Source of the DNA: Varroa destructor
Lineage: Eukaryota; Arthropoda; Arachnida; Mesostigmata; Varroidae
Length of the DNA stretch: 64,000 nucleotides
Direction: 5' to 3'
NCBI RefSeq assembly: GCF_002443255.2
Contig: NW_019211460.1
Location: 37,333,498 to 37,397,497, forward strand
Part shown: one piece after another, positions 49,427 through 62,274 of the stretch
How the letters are laid out: each line of letters starts with the position of its first letter
How positions within the stretch are numbered: position 1 is the stretch's first letter
Notes under the pieces: generated by a model
Databases searched by the model: none
Seen by the model: the letters and a program-made list of their open reading frames with translations, nothing else
Told to the model about the DNA's origin: nothing
Made by a program: the position numbers and the translations under genes

Positions 49427-49585
49427 TTTCGAGCTCCAGTCTTAATTACGCACCTTCCGAGGCTACTCTGGCTAAACTTCAGCACACTCAGAACAACGCT
49501 ATGCTGCCTTGAAGGCTGTTCGTCCAAATGGTGCTGATTACGGACTAAACAAACCAACCGGCTTCTTTGGCGTGTCAGCTGCCCG

Positions 49586-49604
49586 CGTGGTGAAACCCTA
49601 TTGG
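49586..49604 (-). promoter_or_regulatory. ER-stress response element (CCAAT-N9-CCACG)
   Basis: On the PDIA6 coding strand the sequence reads CCAAT, nine bases, CCACG, an exact match to the ERSE consensus bound by NF-Y together with ATF6 in mammals. It lies 160-178 bp upstream of the PDIA6 start codon and in sense orientation. PDIA6 is a known unfolded-protein-response target in animals, so position and content agree. Confidence 0.7.
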
Positions 49605-49607
49605 CTG

Positions 49608-49615
49608 TGACGTCA
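49608..49615. promoter_or_regulatory. CRE-type palindrome TGACGTCA
   Basis: Perfect bZIP palindrome four bases from the CCAAT end of the ERSE. It contains the ACGT core used by CREB/ATF and XBP1-class factors, so it may work with the ERSE. Confidence 0.55.
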
Positions 49616-49619
49616 TATG

Positions 49620-49627
49620 GCGGGAAA
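49620..49627. promoter_or_regulatory. E2F-consensus site GCGGGAAA
   Basis: Exact match to GCGSSAAA (reverse of TTTSSCGC), 12 bases beyond the start of the CRE palindrome. An eight-base match can occur by chance, so it is tentative. Confidence 0.3.
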
Positions 49628-52140
49628 ATTTAAAATTGGCTTGCATAAAATGGGTTATTAGGTTATGGAAACTGTGATAACTGCTAGTTCTTAATATTAT
49701 TATCATCATACCTTTAATCAATGTATGACGCACCTGTAATTACATAAGCGCAATAAAGGACGGCCTAGTAAAAGATCAAAGCTAGAGTACCATTCAACAA
49801 AATCATCATTAAGAGAATGTTTTTGCTGACAGTTAGGAAGGAAGTGAACTATTATTCCATATTGTAAAATAAGTGTATCCACATGTAGAGCGTATAGTTT
49901 CTGCTGTGAAATCGCCTATGCAAAAATCAACAAGACACATTTCCTGGCGTCTTTGTTAGTTTTAGTTATTTGTCAAATTAAAATCAAGTCGCTTCCGTTA
50001 AGCTGGCCTTTGTTCGTTGCTGCCATTCATTTCATGCTTTGAATTGATGGCATTTAAGTATCGTCGAAAAATGTGTAAATGTAGTCCATTTAATGGGGTC
50101 TGTGTGTAAAACTGCCTCCCTTGTCCACAGCTGGGTGAAACCGTATTAAGATTGTGTAAAGCATGATACCAATGCCTGCATGCTGGGATACGTGAGATTG
50201 TCATCGAGTCTACACTTAATAGTCTGGAATAAGCGACGGTCTCCAGTTTTCCAACCTATCTGCCACTTCTGACTATAACCATTTCTTCATTGTTTCCGCA
50301 TTGTTGCTGTTTTAACTGTCCATAAATCCATATCGTTCTGCTCTTTCCTCCATCAAAAAGTCTTTGGACCACATATTCGCTAGTAGAATCTATGAAACAA
50401 GTGTTACTCCACCTATAGTCAACGCGATCAAATTTTGAATCGTTTCTTCAATACAAGAAAGCGTATGCTAGCCATTTTGGTCTCGGTTATGTTTTTGAGC
50501 TGAAGTTTGAAGCAGTTAGATCAGTGGCACACGACTGATCCTTTAAGTCGAAGGACAACAAAGGTCGCCGTAGCCGGCGCAGCTATAGTGTTAGTTCCTG
50601 TTGGTAAACGATCAAATGACATCATCAAATGTTGTTATCGTTTACGAACTGTGAGGCCATACATGACTTTGTAGCGAAAACATTTTGTGTTGAGTCTGAT
50701 TTATAGCAAGTGCTGTTAATAGACTGTACGGTACTCGAATGAGTGTGAAGGCTACGTACAGACAAATGCTGTGTCTTTTTAAGGAAGGAAGACTATGATC
50801 GTTTATGGACCATCTATCTGTTGTTGACGTTGTACATAGTAAAGATAGTGGCACAACAGCGCGTCCATTTGGTGAGCTGTTAATGCCAATTGTGATATTT
50901 GGCGCTATGTTTCTTTAAAAAAAAAAGTACGGCATAAACTAATACTTTTAAATGAACCCGTTGTATAGAGATTAAGGTTGATCCGCAATATGTGCCAATG
51001 ATAACAAAAGTATGATTAATAAAGTTCCATCGTGAAGGCTCCGGCGAATCGTATTTGCGCGACAAGAATCATTCTGTATAGCTAATATATACAATCGCGT
51101 TTTTGTTAATGATTGTTATTTCGACCTCATTTAGATACCGGACCCAAAACTCAAACATAAAGCGTGCAACTTGAGGATCGAAAACATATCATTCCAATTG
51201 CTTCCGATGAAGTTGGTTTCTTTCTTTCTGTTATGCGTTTTATTGCTACATGAACAACATGAAAGCAATCTCCGTTTATGTAAACTTGCATTTATTAAAA
51301 TATCCTGTATGATTACTCTGCTGCTGTATAATAACAACCAATTATGGTATAGATTATTTGCTCGCAACAGTAGTGCTCTGTGGTTTTTTTTGTTGTTCAA
51401 GTTATTGATAAGCGCTTTTCTAGTTATTAGAATCGCTTAGGGAATAACAAAATACACTTCATAATATCATACGAACAAAAAATTCGATATATATATATCT
51501 TAGTTGGGTGAGTCATGCAAGTGGTGCTAGCTCTACAAGAAAAAAACAGCATCCTTGGTTAAGCGTAGTTTGCCTTATATTTCCATGAGTAGATGTCATT
51601 TATATATTAGCTAGAGAAAACAATTGATGTAGTAACTGCTGAGATTGATGCCACATCTATGTCAAATTTAATAATATTGACAACGTATAGTTAGCTCATT
51701 CTGGATAATGTTTAGTGAATTATTCATTAATAAATTACTTTATGATGTTAATGTTTGTGTTGTCATATTTATATATGAAATGAGGTGTGCCAAGCTTCAA
51801 GTACAGTGAGACCATCAACCTAGTCAAAGGCTACCACCGGCAGAAACACCGGCATTTTATCCTGACTAAATAGCGTAATTTTTACGGTAAGTTTATTTTC
51901 GATTTTAGCTTACCGATGAGCCAGTGTGAACCCTTACGATGCATTTTTAAGACCTTCTTCTGAGTAGATCATTTTTTTTAATTCCTTTATCACATTAAAG
52001 CTAACTGATGTCACACTGCGGCACTTGAGTATAGTACCGTTTTGCAAGCGAACGTTCGATTAAAGCAGAAGGCAGTTAGAAGCTTGTGTACGGCAACTTG
52101 TATTTCGCCTCTGTGTAAAAATCATTACAATAAGCCAACG
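49628..52140. other. Intergenic region between divergent PDIA6 and SQOR
   Basis: 2.5 kb of AT-rich DNA holding the upstream parts of both promoters. Apart from (TA)n near 51.49 kb I see no gene or element. Short overlapping frames at 51.13-51.44 kb are hydrophobic by composition only. Confidence 0.6.
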
Positions 52141-54334
52141 ATGATCGGTCGCACTGTCCTCAATGCGTGGCGCTCTAAGGCCACTCCTTCCGTGTCGTCG
52201 TCGTCGTCACCGTCGTCGAACCTAGTAAAGCATTGTCAACTCCTTGTGGTAGGAGGAGGTTCAGGTGGCTTGGGCGCGACTGCCGTTCTCGGAAACAAGT
52301 TCAAGACCATCGTCGTTGAACCCGGCGATTTTCACTACTATCAGCCGTACTTCACTTTTGTTGGTGTCGGACTTAAGCAGCTGAACGAATGCCGCCTGCC
52401 AATGCGAAAGGTACCTGAAAACAACTGGATTGAATCTTAAAAACGTTTATGAAAACACTATGTATTAAATGCTATGTGTTAAATAATTGCCAGTTGATTT
52501 AGTTGATGAATGATAGAAGGAATTTAACGCATGACTATCTAGGGCATATAGGCCAGTTTAGTTTAATTTTCCGTACTAAATGCGGTTATCAAAATCGACA
52601 TGTAACGTGTCTGCGTTTTAAATATATATATATATATATATACACACGTACACAGAACTTCCCGGGAAGTCCCGTATATGCGACTGAAGCTAACATCGAT
52701 ACTTGTCTTGTATTTGCTGCACACTTTGATTCCTATTCTCTGCTTTTCTTTTAGGTGATACCGCTCTATGCGCAGTGGATAAAGGAGAGCGTATCTAGTT
52801 TTGAGCCGACACAAGATCTTGTTATAACAGACTCTGGGACAATAATCAAATACGATATTCTTATCGTAGCTACCGGAATTTATCCAGCCTTTTCAAAAAT
52901 TCCCGGCCTTATCGAAGCTTTAAAAACACCTAATGTCGGTTCTAACTACACTCCCGAAACGGTGACAAAAACCTTTAGTGCGTTACGCAACTTCAAGCAT
53001 GGCAATGCTGTCTTTACATACCCATCGACGCCCATCAAATGTCCTGGTGCTCCACAGAAAGCCGTCTATTTAAGCGACGAGTATCTACGAAAGCAAGGAA
53101 AGCGGGATAAGGCGAATCTTATTTATAATACAGCTAGCGAGGTACTTTTTGGTGTGAAGAAGTACGCCGATTCGTTATGGCAGGTTGCCAATAAAAAGGG
53201 CATCAAAGTAAACCTTCACCACAAGCTTGTGCAGGTCGAACCAGGTCAGCAAAAAGCTATCTTTGAGCAGACACAGGGAGATGTGAAAAAACGAGTTTCA
53301 GTAGATTACGAAATGCTTCATGTCACCCCACCGATGTTTCCTGTAGAGGCCACTGCAAAGAGTCCTTTAGCTGACAGCGCAGGCTTCGTCGATATTAACA
53401 GGCGAACGCTCCAACACAACACGTTCAAGAATGTGTTTGCCATCGGCGACTGTACCGCGCACCTTCCAAAAACTGCCGCAGCAGTCGCTGCCTCATTGGC
53501 CATATTAGATGAAAATGTGAGGGCCTTTAACTCTGGCAAAGACATCAAAGCGTATTATAACGGATACACATCTTGTCCACTTACTACTGGCTTCAATAAG
53601 TGTATCCTTGCCGGTAAATATCTTGTTTTAGAGAGAGGACATCAAATAACAATCAATCTGTACCTATCTTCCATTAATTAACCGAATCTAGAAATGCGCT
53701 TAATAATTCTTTGTTCGTGTTTATTACATGTAGCTTGTATTCTTGCATTTGTATTATATGGGCATGGCTAGCGTGCATTGAGTTTTTCCTTTAAGCGATT
53801 AATAAAATTGTTTAAGAACCGCTTGTTGGGCACGGCATCCTTAGGACATCAAAATTAACTTCGGTTTGCAATTAGGCTCAAGTTATTACGAACCGCACTA
53901 TGAACCTTCTTTGTGTACTTACGGCATAACATTGAACGCTTGACGAGCGTTCTAAAAATTACATCCGCTCAAATAGGTTTTGGCACCATAAGACCATTAC
54001 AGATGGCAAACTAGCTTTTCTCAAAGCGAAATTTTAGAAAGAGACGGATCTTCATGTTAAATCAGTAGCAGGAGATAACATTAGGTTGCGGCGGGACTTA
54101 CGGTTATAATTACTAATGCATGATATTTTTGTCTACATTAACTTTGTTACAGAGTTTGATGGTTTCACCTCAGAACCCATGGAAACTTTCCCCATTGATC
54201 AAAGCAAAGAACGATGGAGCATGTATTATATTAAACGAGACGTTATCCCTGCGATATATTGGAAACTGTTTGTCAAAGGGAAATGGACGGGGCCTTCGAC
54301 TCTACGACGCTTGATGCGCTTCGGATCTTCGTAG
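52141..54334 (+). CDS. Sqor: Sulfide:quinone oxidoreductase, mitochondrial, three exons
   Basis: Flavoprotein of the inner mitochondrial membrane that oxidises H2S and passes electrons to ubiquinone. Exons: 52141-52410, 52755-53613, 54153-54334; product 436 aa (human SQOR is 450). The N-terminus is basic and Ser-rich with no acids, as expected for a mitochondrial presequence. The FAD motif LLVVGGGSGGLGA lies at about 34-46, then EPGDFHYYQPYFTFVG. The two redox cysteines are Cys186 (PIKCPGAPQK) and Cys364 (YTSCPLTTGF), 178 residues apart exactly as in the human enzyme (201 and 379). A second FAD motif is VFAIGDCTAHLPKTAAAVAA. The last exon supplies the conserved tail EPMETFPIDQSKERWSMY and the amphipathic, membrane-binding C-terminus. 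Earlier in-frame codons have no ATG, so the start is the first ATG. Confidence 0.95.
52621..52641. repeat. (TA)n microsatellite
   Basis: TA run in SQOR intron 1, about 115 bases before the exon 2 acceptor. Confidence 0.9.
53801..53806 (+). terminator. Possible intronic poly(A) signal in SQOR
   Basis: AATAAA 188 bases after the exon 2 donor, followed within 30 bases by a GT-rich stretch. Reading through the donor adds 22 codons before a stop at 53679-53681, so use of this site would give a truncated SQOR. I see no canonical AATAAA close after the full-length stop at 54334; the nearest is about 55.45 kb. Confidence 0.35.
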
Positions 54335-57184
54335 GAGTCTGTTATGTGTAACTATGGGCCATTATTAGTATTACCTTCCCGGCCCCTTTTCACTATCTGA
54401 ATCCGTGGATTCAACTGGACTCAATACTACTTACGCGTGATTTGGGGCAAGAAAATGATACCATATGTGCTAATATATCGGGGGCATGATTGTTTGTTGT
54501 TTGCGATTTTTATAACAGCACCTACTTAAACAGTAGTAAGGAGTATGATGTTACTAAATGGTGTTAGCCAGTGGTAGTGTTGTCCAACGGGCCCTATTAA
54601 GTGTTCAGTTACTTGCGTCGCACTGAAAACATTTGCTATATAAATAGGTTTGGAAGGCTACAATGGCCTCCCAAACTTACTATGTAAAAGAGGACGGCAT
54701 ATGGCTCTAGATATGATCGTAGATTTTATTTTGCCAAATCATTCTCGGTCAATACGGTGTTATCAAGGGTGGAGCCCCTGCATGTTTCTATATGAATCAG
54801 AAACTTTATCTTACTCGATATGTCTAACGATTTGAAAACTACATATACAAAAAACAACTACTATTATTTAAACGAACATTATAATGCATGACTTCAAAGC
54901 CTAATTATAAATAATTGGGTTTTGAATTATTTTTATGTTATTAATAAGAAAAATATATAACGTAAGCTGTTACTTGAGTTATTACTCGTGTTCAACTTGT
55001 TATTACTTAGATAAATGAAAAAGAAATGGATTCTTATATGAGTTGTCTTCCAATAATGCAGGATACGGACTTTTAAATAAGACTTTACACGTATTTGTCG
55101 TCGAATTATAAAGGCGCATGTCGTATAATCCTGAAGGGAGTGTACCCTACCGAACAGGTCATTTATGTTTGGCCTTAATTAGTCGATCTACATGAGGAGG
55201 CTAGAAATTTCTATTTTGTATCTTAAAAGACACCCTCCGGTTTGAGTTTGTATTTGTATGACTACCTTTTGACTACACTGAACCAGGTACTTCGAAGCAT
55301 AATCCACCTGATAACAGAAGCAGCAGCTGCGTGCAAAACGGAAGAGAAATTGATCGTGCGTTAATACGACGGTCTTCGCAAAATGATGGAATACCGCCAA
55401 CTCAATCTGTGGTAAATAAAATTACCGTTGTTTATGTAATTGTTTAAAATAAATTAAATGTAAGTGCAGTTCGTGAAGGCGTTGTCGAAACTGCGAGATT
55501 TGTGGACAGGCCTTTCGGAACTGGTTTACTTTACCTTTTTATTACCTTATATAAAGATATATGTTATTATGTCGAATTACATATAGAGTTGTTCTTAATT
55601 AATTAAAAAAATACTAACCTGTGTGATATTTTTATACTATTCTACGTAAAGAGAATGCTGAAAATCTTACCGAAATTTCATGTGTTGAAGTGACAGAAGA
55701 GATATAAATTGCGTGTACTACCTACTTGTGTTATCCAACACAATCCCGTACACTTCTCGCGTTTATGATCAGTTAGCGTCCTCGAAACGTGGCCACTCCA
55801 AGGGCTCCCATCAGACCCTTACCTTCTTGAACTGCCCCAGCGTCTCCCGTGTTATCCTTGCTAGCATCGTGAGCAGAACGGATTGCTTGAATCCTAGTTT
55901 CGTTTTATGTAAGCAGCTCTTCAGCCTCGTATCCAGAAAGCGGTTAAAAGGGCGTCTTGACTAGGCCCTCGCTGTACTATAATCACTGATGACGCGATTA
56001 GCTGTAGTAAGCCGCTCCTCTTGGCTACGACGAAGCGTCTACGTGTGACCGTGCTGATCTCGTACAAGAATTCTGAACGTCGGCCAGCTGTTAGAGTAAG
56101 CCTAATACAGGTCTATAGGAGGTAATCTTACATCTCCCGCGATGCGCCGTTCACATTGGTTGTTACAATCATGCAAAACCCCTCTAAAGAGCACCGCGAA
56201 GTTGGTAGCCCTTAAAAACAACAGCAGGCATCGCCTGTGCCGGCGTGGTCTGAGTAAAATAAGTACAATATCACCCAAACAGATTACGTCACTGTTTGGG
56301 GGCTTTCAGAGAGCCCTGAAGTACAGCCTATCCTACAAAGGGTTGTTTTTGCACCACATCCAAATCGAGCGTATCATGCCTCCTGGAATTCCGGTTTAGC
56401 TATCAGCACACCTCGCACCGGGTTATTACCTTTTGGAAAAAAAGTAAATCCGTCCGTTTTAAAAAATCTCTTTCGGGTTTGGGGGAAGTAAAAAATGTTC
56501 TTTCTACTTCGGTTATCAATTTCAGACCATCCTAAAACACGTGTGTTTCTACATGCGTTTCTACCTCTTGCAGCCTCGAGGTTAAATCATAGTACAAGTA
56601 GTCAAGGCTTCATTAGGTTTTTTAAATTTCGTACGCACTGTCGTGATTAGCGCACCGCAACATCGTTACGGTAGATATCTAGCACGGCTGGAGACCCGCT
56701 GGATTGTCGATGCACAATGACAATTATAAGAGTGGTTGACGTACCTCGACAGCTTGGCGGCTTGTCCGATTAGCATCTTCGCCCTCGTAAACCATTTCTC
56801 GGATATGCTTGCGTTAATGAATACGATAGCGTATGTAATGCCCGTTTTCATGGGAATAGAAGATCTCACGTTGTTTTAATGTGATATCTTTCTACAAAAG
56901 TTGTGCGGAAGCTTATAGAAGGTCATGGGAGCCTACGCTGCAAAAAAGCCGCCAGCCTAGCTAGATAGATTCTAGAATTGAGTATCTTGAATGTACCATC
57001 GGCAACATAGTGTTACACGTTTAGTTAGGTGAAAAAATGCTACCCTGTTAGCGATCCTTAAAAGCAAGGGCGACCCAACCGGACGGATATTATGAGAGAA
57101 AATAACGAGGAAAAGTGTTTTCTATTTGCTACTTTCCGGCTTGCTGACGAAAAACAATGAACAGCTACTCAGAAAGTGTCCATG

Positions 57185-57480
57185 CCATCTCAACAGAGCA
57201 ACACGGGTTCAGGAAAAGTACTCCACAAAAACGGTGAGCAGAATTCTAATAGCAGACGTGAAGAACGCATTGGTTGCGTCAACCAATACGCTGTACGCGG
57301 TGTTCGTTAACTTCAAGCTAACATTCCATTCGGGCATAGGAAGAAACTCATACGCATGCTGGTTGAAGTGGGTGATTCCATGAATGTGCTCAACCTTCGT
57401 GCCGTAATTCTACAGAATCACCATAATAACAACAAAATAGCCGAACTTTCGCCTTTGAGACAAACAAGTGGCCTGGTTTA
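57185..57480 (+). pseudogene. Non-LTR retrotransposon reverse-transcriptase fragment (dead)
   Basis: Three plus-strand pieces in different frames line up with the early blocks of a LINE reverse transcriptase. EQHGFRKS is the usual HGFR block. YSTKTVSRILIADVKNALVA is followed by NTLYAVFVNFKLTFHS, matching the common YAVFVDFKKAFDS with the usual aspartate now Asn. After a stop at VIP, NVLNLRAVILQ and LSPLRQTSGL follow, like the segment before the VPQGDPLSP block. Frameshifts and a stop show decay. The catalytic YxDD block is not found. Confidence 0.65.
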
Positions 57481-57848
57481 AAGAAAAAACTATGTCCAGT
57501 TTTGGTTTCAATTTTGGTAAGATAACCTTGTAAGTTCAGGCTCGGCCCCATCGGCAGCCACAGGTTTGGGGCTGATGGCGAACCTGACTGAGACGGAGGG
57601 GATTAAGTTTACAAGGGGAAGTAGGTGGCCGCTAATAGCTTGTACCTTGTGAGGTCACCTCTTGCCTATGATAACCGGTTCTTGTACTTAAAATTGTTTT
57701 GCTCCGCGACGGTAGCTTTACCGCGCTCATCACCGAAAGGTGCGAGAACCCGACGTTGCCTCATGAGCGATCAAATCGCTTCGTAGCTTGGCCTTCGCAG
57801 CGGCTCTCAGCTGGCTTGGCTCCAAGGTAGCTCCGATAATAACGTATT

Positions 57849-58110
57849 ATTCTTTCTTCGTAAAGATCTCTCAGTGGAGAGCCTTACACACTTAAACCGC
57901 GTGGAAGCCTCCTTTCTCCAAAGAGCATCGGGAATGTATAACGCCCAAATCGTCTCAATCGACCCATATCCCCCAGCTGGCTCTCCGCTGCTACGTCGTT
58001 GGTCTGAGCTGTTAGCAACAGAGGCTTTTAGAAACAACCTTAAAAACTCTGAGCAAAAAATCTGAGAAATTGGTGGGGATCTGTTTGTTTCGGGTATGAT
58101 GAAAAACAAC
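57849..58110 (+). pseudogene. Possible C-terminal LINE fragment
   Basis: The frame LTHLNRVEASFLQRASGMYN, then SPLLRRWSELLATEAFRNNL, resembles the region after the reverse transcriptase of LINE proteins, where a helical segment with FLRRALG-like residues occurs. It follows the reverse-transcriptase fragment by 370 bases on the same strand, which supports one decayed element. The likeness is weaker than for the upstream piece. Confidence 0.3.
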
Positions 58111-59441
58111 GAGTGGCAAGGGACGAACCGACTAAACTGTCATATCGCCATTCGTATCGTCATGCATCAATTCCGTCGCAATTTGGTTTCCACGATGGTG
58201 CGTTAAGTACTTCAAATATGGGGGAAGCTGTAATATATGTCACGCTGCTCGTTTGGCCCTCATACCGTCTATAGGGTATCTGACAAACCCCTTAAATTCG
58301 TTTGATAAATCTCGTATAACCCATATTACGCCAACCAAATGTTTTAATGACCTTTAACACTTACTCTCATCTTGAGATATTGAGCGATTCACCTGCATAT
58401 ACGAAGTGCAACAAAAAAAAAAATTGTTTTTGCGATTGGTGTTTAACATCGTCGTCCATTAGTTCAAGCCTGTCCCTAAGACTTGGTCAGTGTTACCACG
58501 AAACTCTATAATCAACACAACTGCACAGCTCCATATCTGCTTAAATTATCTTGTGAAATTTGTTATAGATTCGATTAGAATTTGGTGGATTTAATAGCAT
58601 ATTTTCAAGTTACTTAAAATTCTATTATTAGGTTCTTCAAATATGAGGCATATGCAGCTGCTAGTTAGAGAGGCAACATAACCACACAACTATATTGCTG
58701 AAAATCGAGTGTCGACTGTCGTTTACTTCGGTTTATTCAATTTTAAGTGCAAGAACTTAATGAGCAACCCCCAATATAGTAATTATCGTATATATTCACT
58801 TTTCGCATATAATAAAGTAATGTTTCAATGCATCTAATTGCATACATGACTAATTGAGATATCTCAATATCAGGATTGCTATTATTGCCCTGTATTGTTA
58901 AAAGCCTATAATGAAAAATGTTTTTCCTTTTCTCTGCATTAGTCTCTTAAATTAATGCAGAAAATTCCTGCCGGCTGTTTTTTCTTCAGTTGCTGAAACC
59001 AATATTATGTGAAGTACGCCTTCATTAAAAAGCCGCGCGCAGAAACGTGTAAGCGGTTTTAGCCCTTACAACACCTATCTAAAGTATTATTTTGGAGATA
59101 CCTTATGCTAAGCAAATACATATGAAATTGCTCTTACAAAAGGTCATTCATTCTATTTGTTCATTCTGAACGCTCTTCACTTTTGAATGAAGCCAAGCCC
59201 GCCTTTGAAGAAGATTTATGTAGAGACTCATTTTTAGAAGTCATATTTTTTATATTATATAGAATTATTATTCTATATAATTTCATATATTTATATTTTT
59301 ACTTGCTAACGTTCCTGTTATGCATGGTAATTCAGGCTATTGACATGGCTCAATGGAGTTCCCCATTCATTGTGCGCAGGGCTTCTGGAGACACGCAATG
59401 ACATTGCCCAACGCCTTCCATCGCCCGTTTAGGGTCTTTGT

Positions 59442-59699
59442 TCACCAATTTCTAAAGTCAGTTTCTTGAGCTGAGCCAACTTTCCAGTTAATAGAGCGTC
59501 TGACTTCATTAAAGGAACTTACTGAGAAGCCCCTTTCTATGCCTACTGAGGCATCATCTAAAGCCACTGAAATACCAGTGCGGAGCACTTCCCGCATTTT
59601 ATTCTTTCTTGAGCCAGAATTTTTTGTATCGATCATGCACGGAAATAGCCTTTCTTCCATCGTGCAGGTCATCGAATATGTTCCATCACACTTCCGCAT
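59442..59699 (-). pseudogene. Possible hAT-type transposase fragment
   Basis: An 85-codon minus-strand frame contains DDASVGIERGFSVSS, like the ERGFS motif in the C-terminal dimerisation region of hAT transposases. Nothing else in the frame is recognisable, and no terminal repeats are seen. Confidence 0.22.
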
Positions 59700-62274
59700 G
59701 TGCGAGCCACTTGTCTACTGTTAGTTCATTCCCTAGTGTCAATGTTGCCTACAAACGATTCATGAAAGTGGCCCTGCGCATTGTTTCGAGCTGACACAAA
59801 AAGCGACTCCCTCGGTTAATAAATGCTATTATGTCTAATATATGCAACATATTTATCCGATAAAAACACAGCTAAAAGGCAAGAAAAAAACGCGCACATA
59901 AAAATACACCAGTATAGCGAATACGCGCCGTGTAAGTGATAATGTACTATATTTAAATTCGTCACTAGTGGGGGCTTTGGTTTAGGATACCAATCGAAGC
60001 GAGGCGCTTGTAGTAAAGTATCCCGTCAGATTTCGGCTTTTTCAAAGTGCGATATCGGAGTGTCCTTCGAAGTTCGGCCCGGGACGAAATAAAGGACATA
60101 GCCTCTATTGAAAGACAGACTGAGAAGCGACAGACGGAGAGAGAAACCCGCCAAGCCTCTGCAAGACTATTTTCCGCTTGGGTTAGTTTCTCATTGGAGC
60201 TCAGCGTAACTGACCATTCGCTGGCCGCACCGCCGATCAATCGATAGCACGCTGGCTACAGTGTACTGACTGCGCTCATCAATACTGCTTGGAGCCTCCC
60301 GATAGAAGGAGCCGTATCTTCACCCAAAACAAGCATCGGAAGTGAAAAATATTACCTTTCTTTATTACGAATCGTCGTACGCTAGAATCAAACAAGAGAG
60401 TGCATATAACTAAGATGAGCCTACGAACCACTATGCGCATAGTTAACTGCAGTGCATTAAGTTAGCAGAACCGCAACGGTGGGTCAGTTACGAGGATATG
60501 CATAGTATGCTGATGGGATCCTAGAGCTTTTCATAGTATTTCAGATAGCGTTGAGCAGCCAAGGCCTTTTCGGTGGAATTACTGCCACCGATTTGCGGTT
60601 GTCCTCGGCCGGTGGGTGACCTGCTACACCATAAGGGGGCTCTAAACGACGAGTTGACTCAATGTCATTCATTCACTTTGATGACGACATAAGGTCTACT
60701 TCCGGTCAAGCCAAGATTGGAAGAGCAGAATGTTCAAACTTTCCCGCCAATGAATGTTGTAAAATAGTAACCTTGCTTAATGAATGCATTATTTATATAT
60801 TGGTCCGAAAATATTTGTTGCATATGTGTTCTTTCCATAATAAATTACAGAAATGTCACATTTTTGTAATTTATATCGGATTTTGTTGGCCCGACTAGCA
60901 CACGGGCAATTCGATTTTTCAATTCTATGTAAACCCACTTTCAGACTTTTTTCTGGTTACCTGAGTATTTAAACTCTGCCTACGAGACCGAAAAAATGAT
61001 ACTGTCACTCTACACCAGCTCCGAGTTTGTTCTTATGAGATACACAAGTATGCCTTTATATCGATTTAGTTGGGCTCGTTGAAGGGTTTGTTGGCTCCGG
61101 ATCAGTGTGCCTTATTGAAATTATCATGATACCCATGCCTGTAAAAATTTCCACAATGAGGAAACTTGCTCCTATTAAGTTTCACTGTGTATGAAACTTC
61201 CAATGGAAGCATAGAATTGTATTCCAAACTTTTGTTTTGTAATTCATGCATTGAACATTAGATTGTATACTTTCAAAGACATCTCATTGTCTCAAGTATT
61301 GCGTTCGCTAGCCACTCTACTCCTTAGGATTTCACTATCGATTATCAATTCAATGTTACCCGTTCGGTTGCAATGTTATGGTTTTAATAAAACGCGCTTT
61401 TAGAACTTTATTACTAGTTAGGGTTCGTTTAAAACGTAACAATTGAGATATAATACATACGCCCTTCAAAAGCTAACACGATTCAACGCGCTAACAAGCT
61501 ATCAAGGAACGCTACAAAGGTATGATTCTATATAAATTAAAATAGATTTCACGCAACTATACTATATCATATTATTCTTAAGACGTATATATGTAAGATA
61601 ACATGTAGTAATTATGTCGAAATTGTAGAAAAGAATTTATCCGACGAGCTGTTAGGATACTGTTGGTACCACTGCTTTGGGGCAAATAGTTCAACTTGAT
61701 CACTAGTTTAATATTCTATACATTAATTTCAAATGTGAGACCTGTATAGATGTTTTTAAAAAATATAAATTCCATTGTTTTAATTAGTAAAAAGATACTT
61801 GCTATTGTTGTAGGCTTATTGGTAACGTTGTACATAAAAATGCGAATGAAAAGCAAACGGCTTTTTTGCGTACATACACAGTATGTATACATTCGGTGAT
61901 ATATTAGCGTGGACGATGATGATAGCCGTTGTGTCTATGAGCGGCGCTGTTTCAAAATGAACATCAATTCTAGTGGTCAGAAACGACTACTTTCGTCTAG
62001 CGCCGACGACGACTCTTCGTAACCAACCTGCATACAAAAAAAAAGGAAACCATTTGATAAGGAGAACAATTTGAGCAAACAAAAATTCATCAAGGCATAG
62101 CTTACTTAATTTTGATAGACGCCCATAAGAAATTCTGAATTAAAAGGTTAAAATAGATAGATAGAGCTCATAGATATAGTTAGTAAATAAGTTCAGAGCT
62201 CATAACTTGTTTTCTTAATTAATAGAAATATTCTTTTGAAACGAGCTATCCATTAGACTTATTCGTGTATGTAA

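Noticed and set aside
52042..52140. N-terminal extension of SQOR
   Set aside because: The frame is open but starts at TTG with no ATG; the ATG at 52141 gives a typical mitochondrial presequence.
59965..60247. Overlapping 91- and 66-codon frames
   Set aside because: The 91-codon frame begins at TTG, neither shows a family motif, and both look like composition effects in a GC-richer patch.
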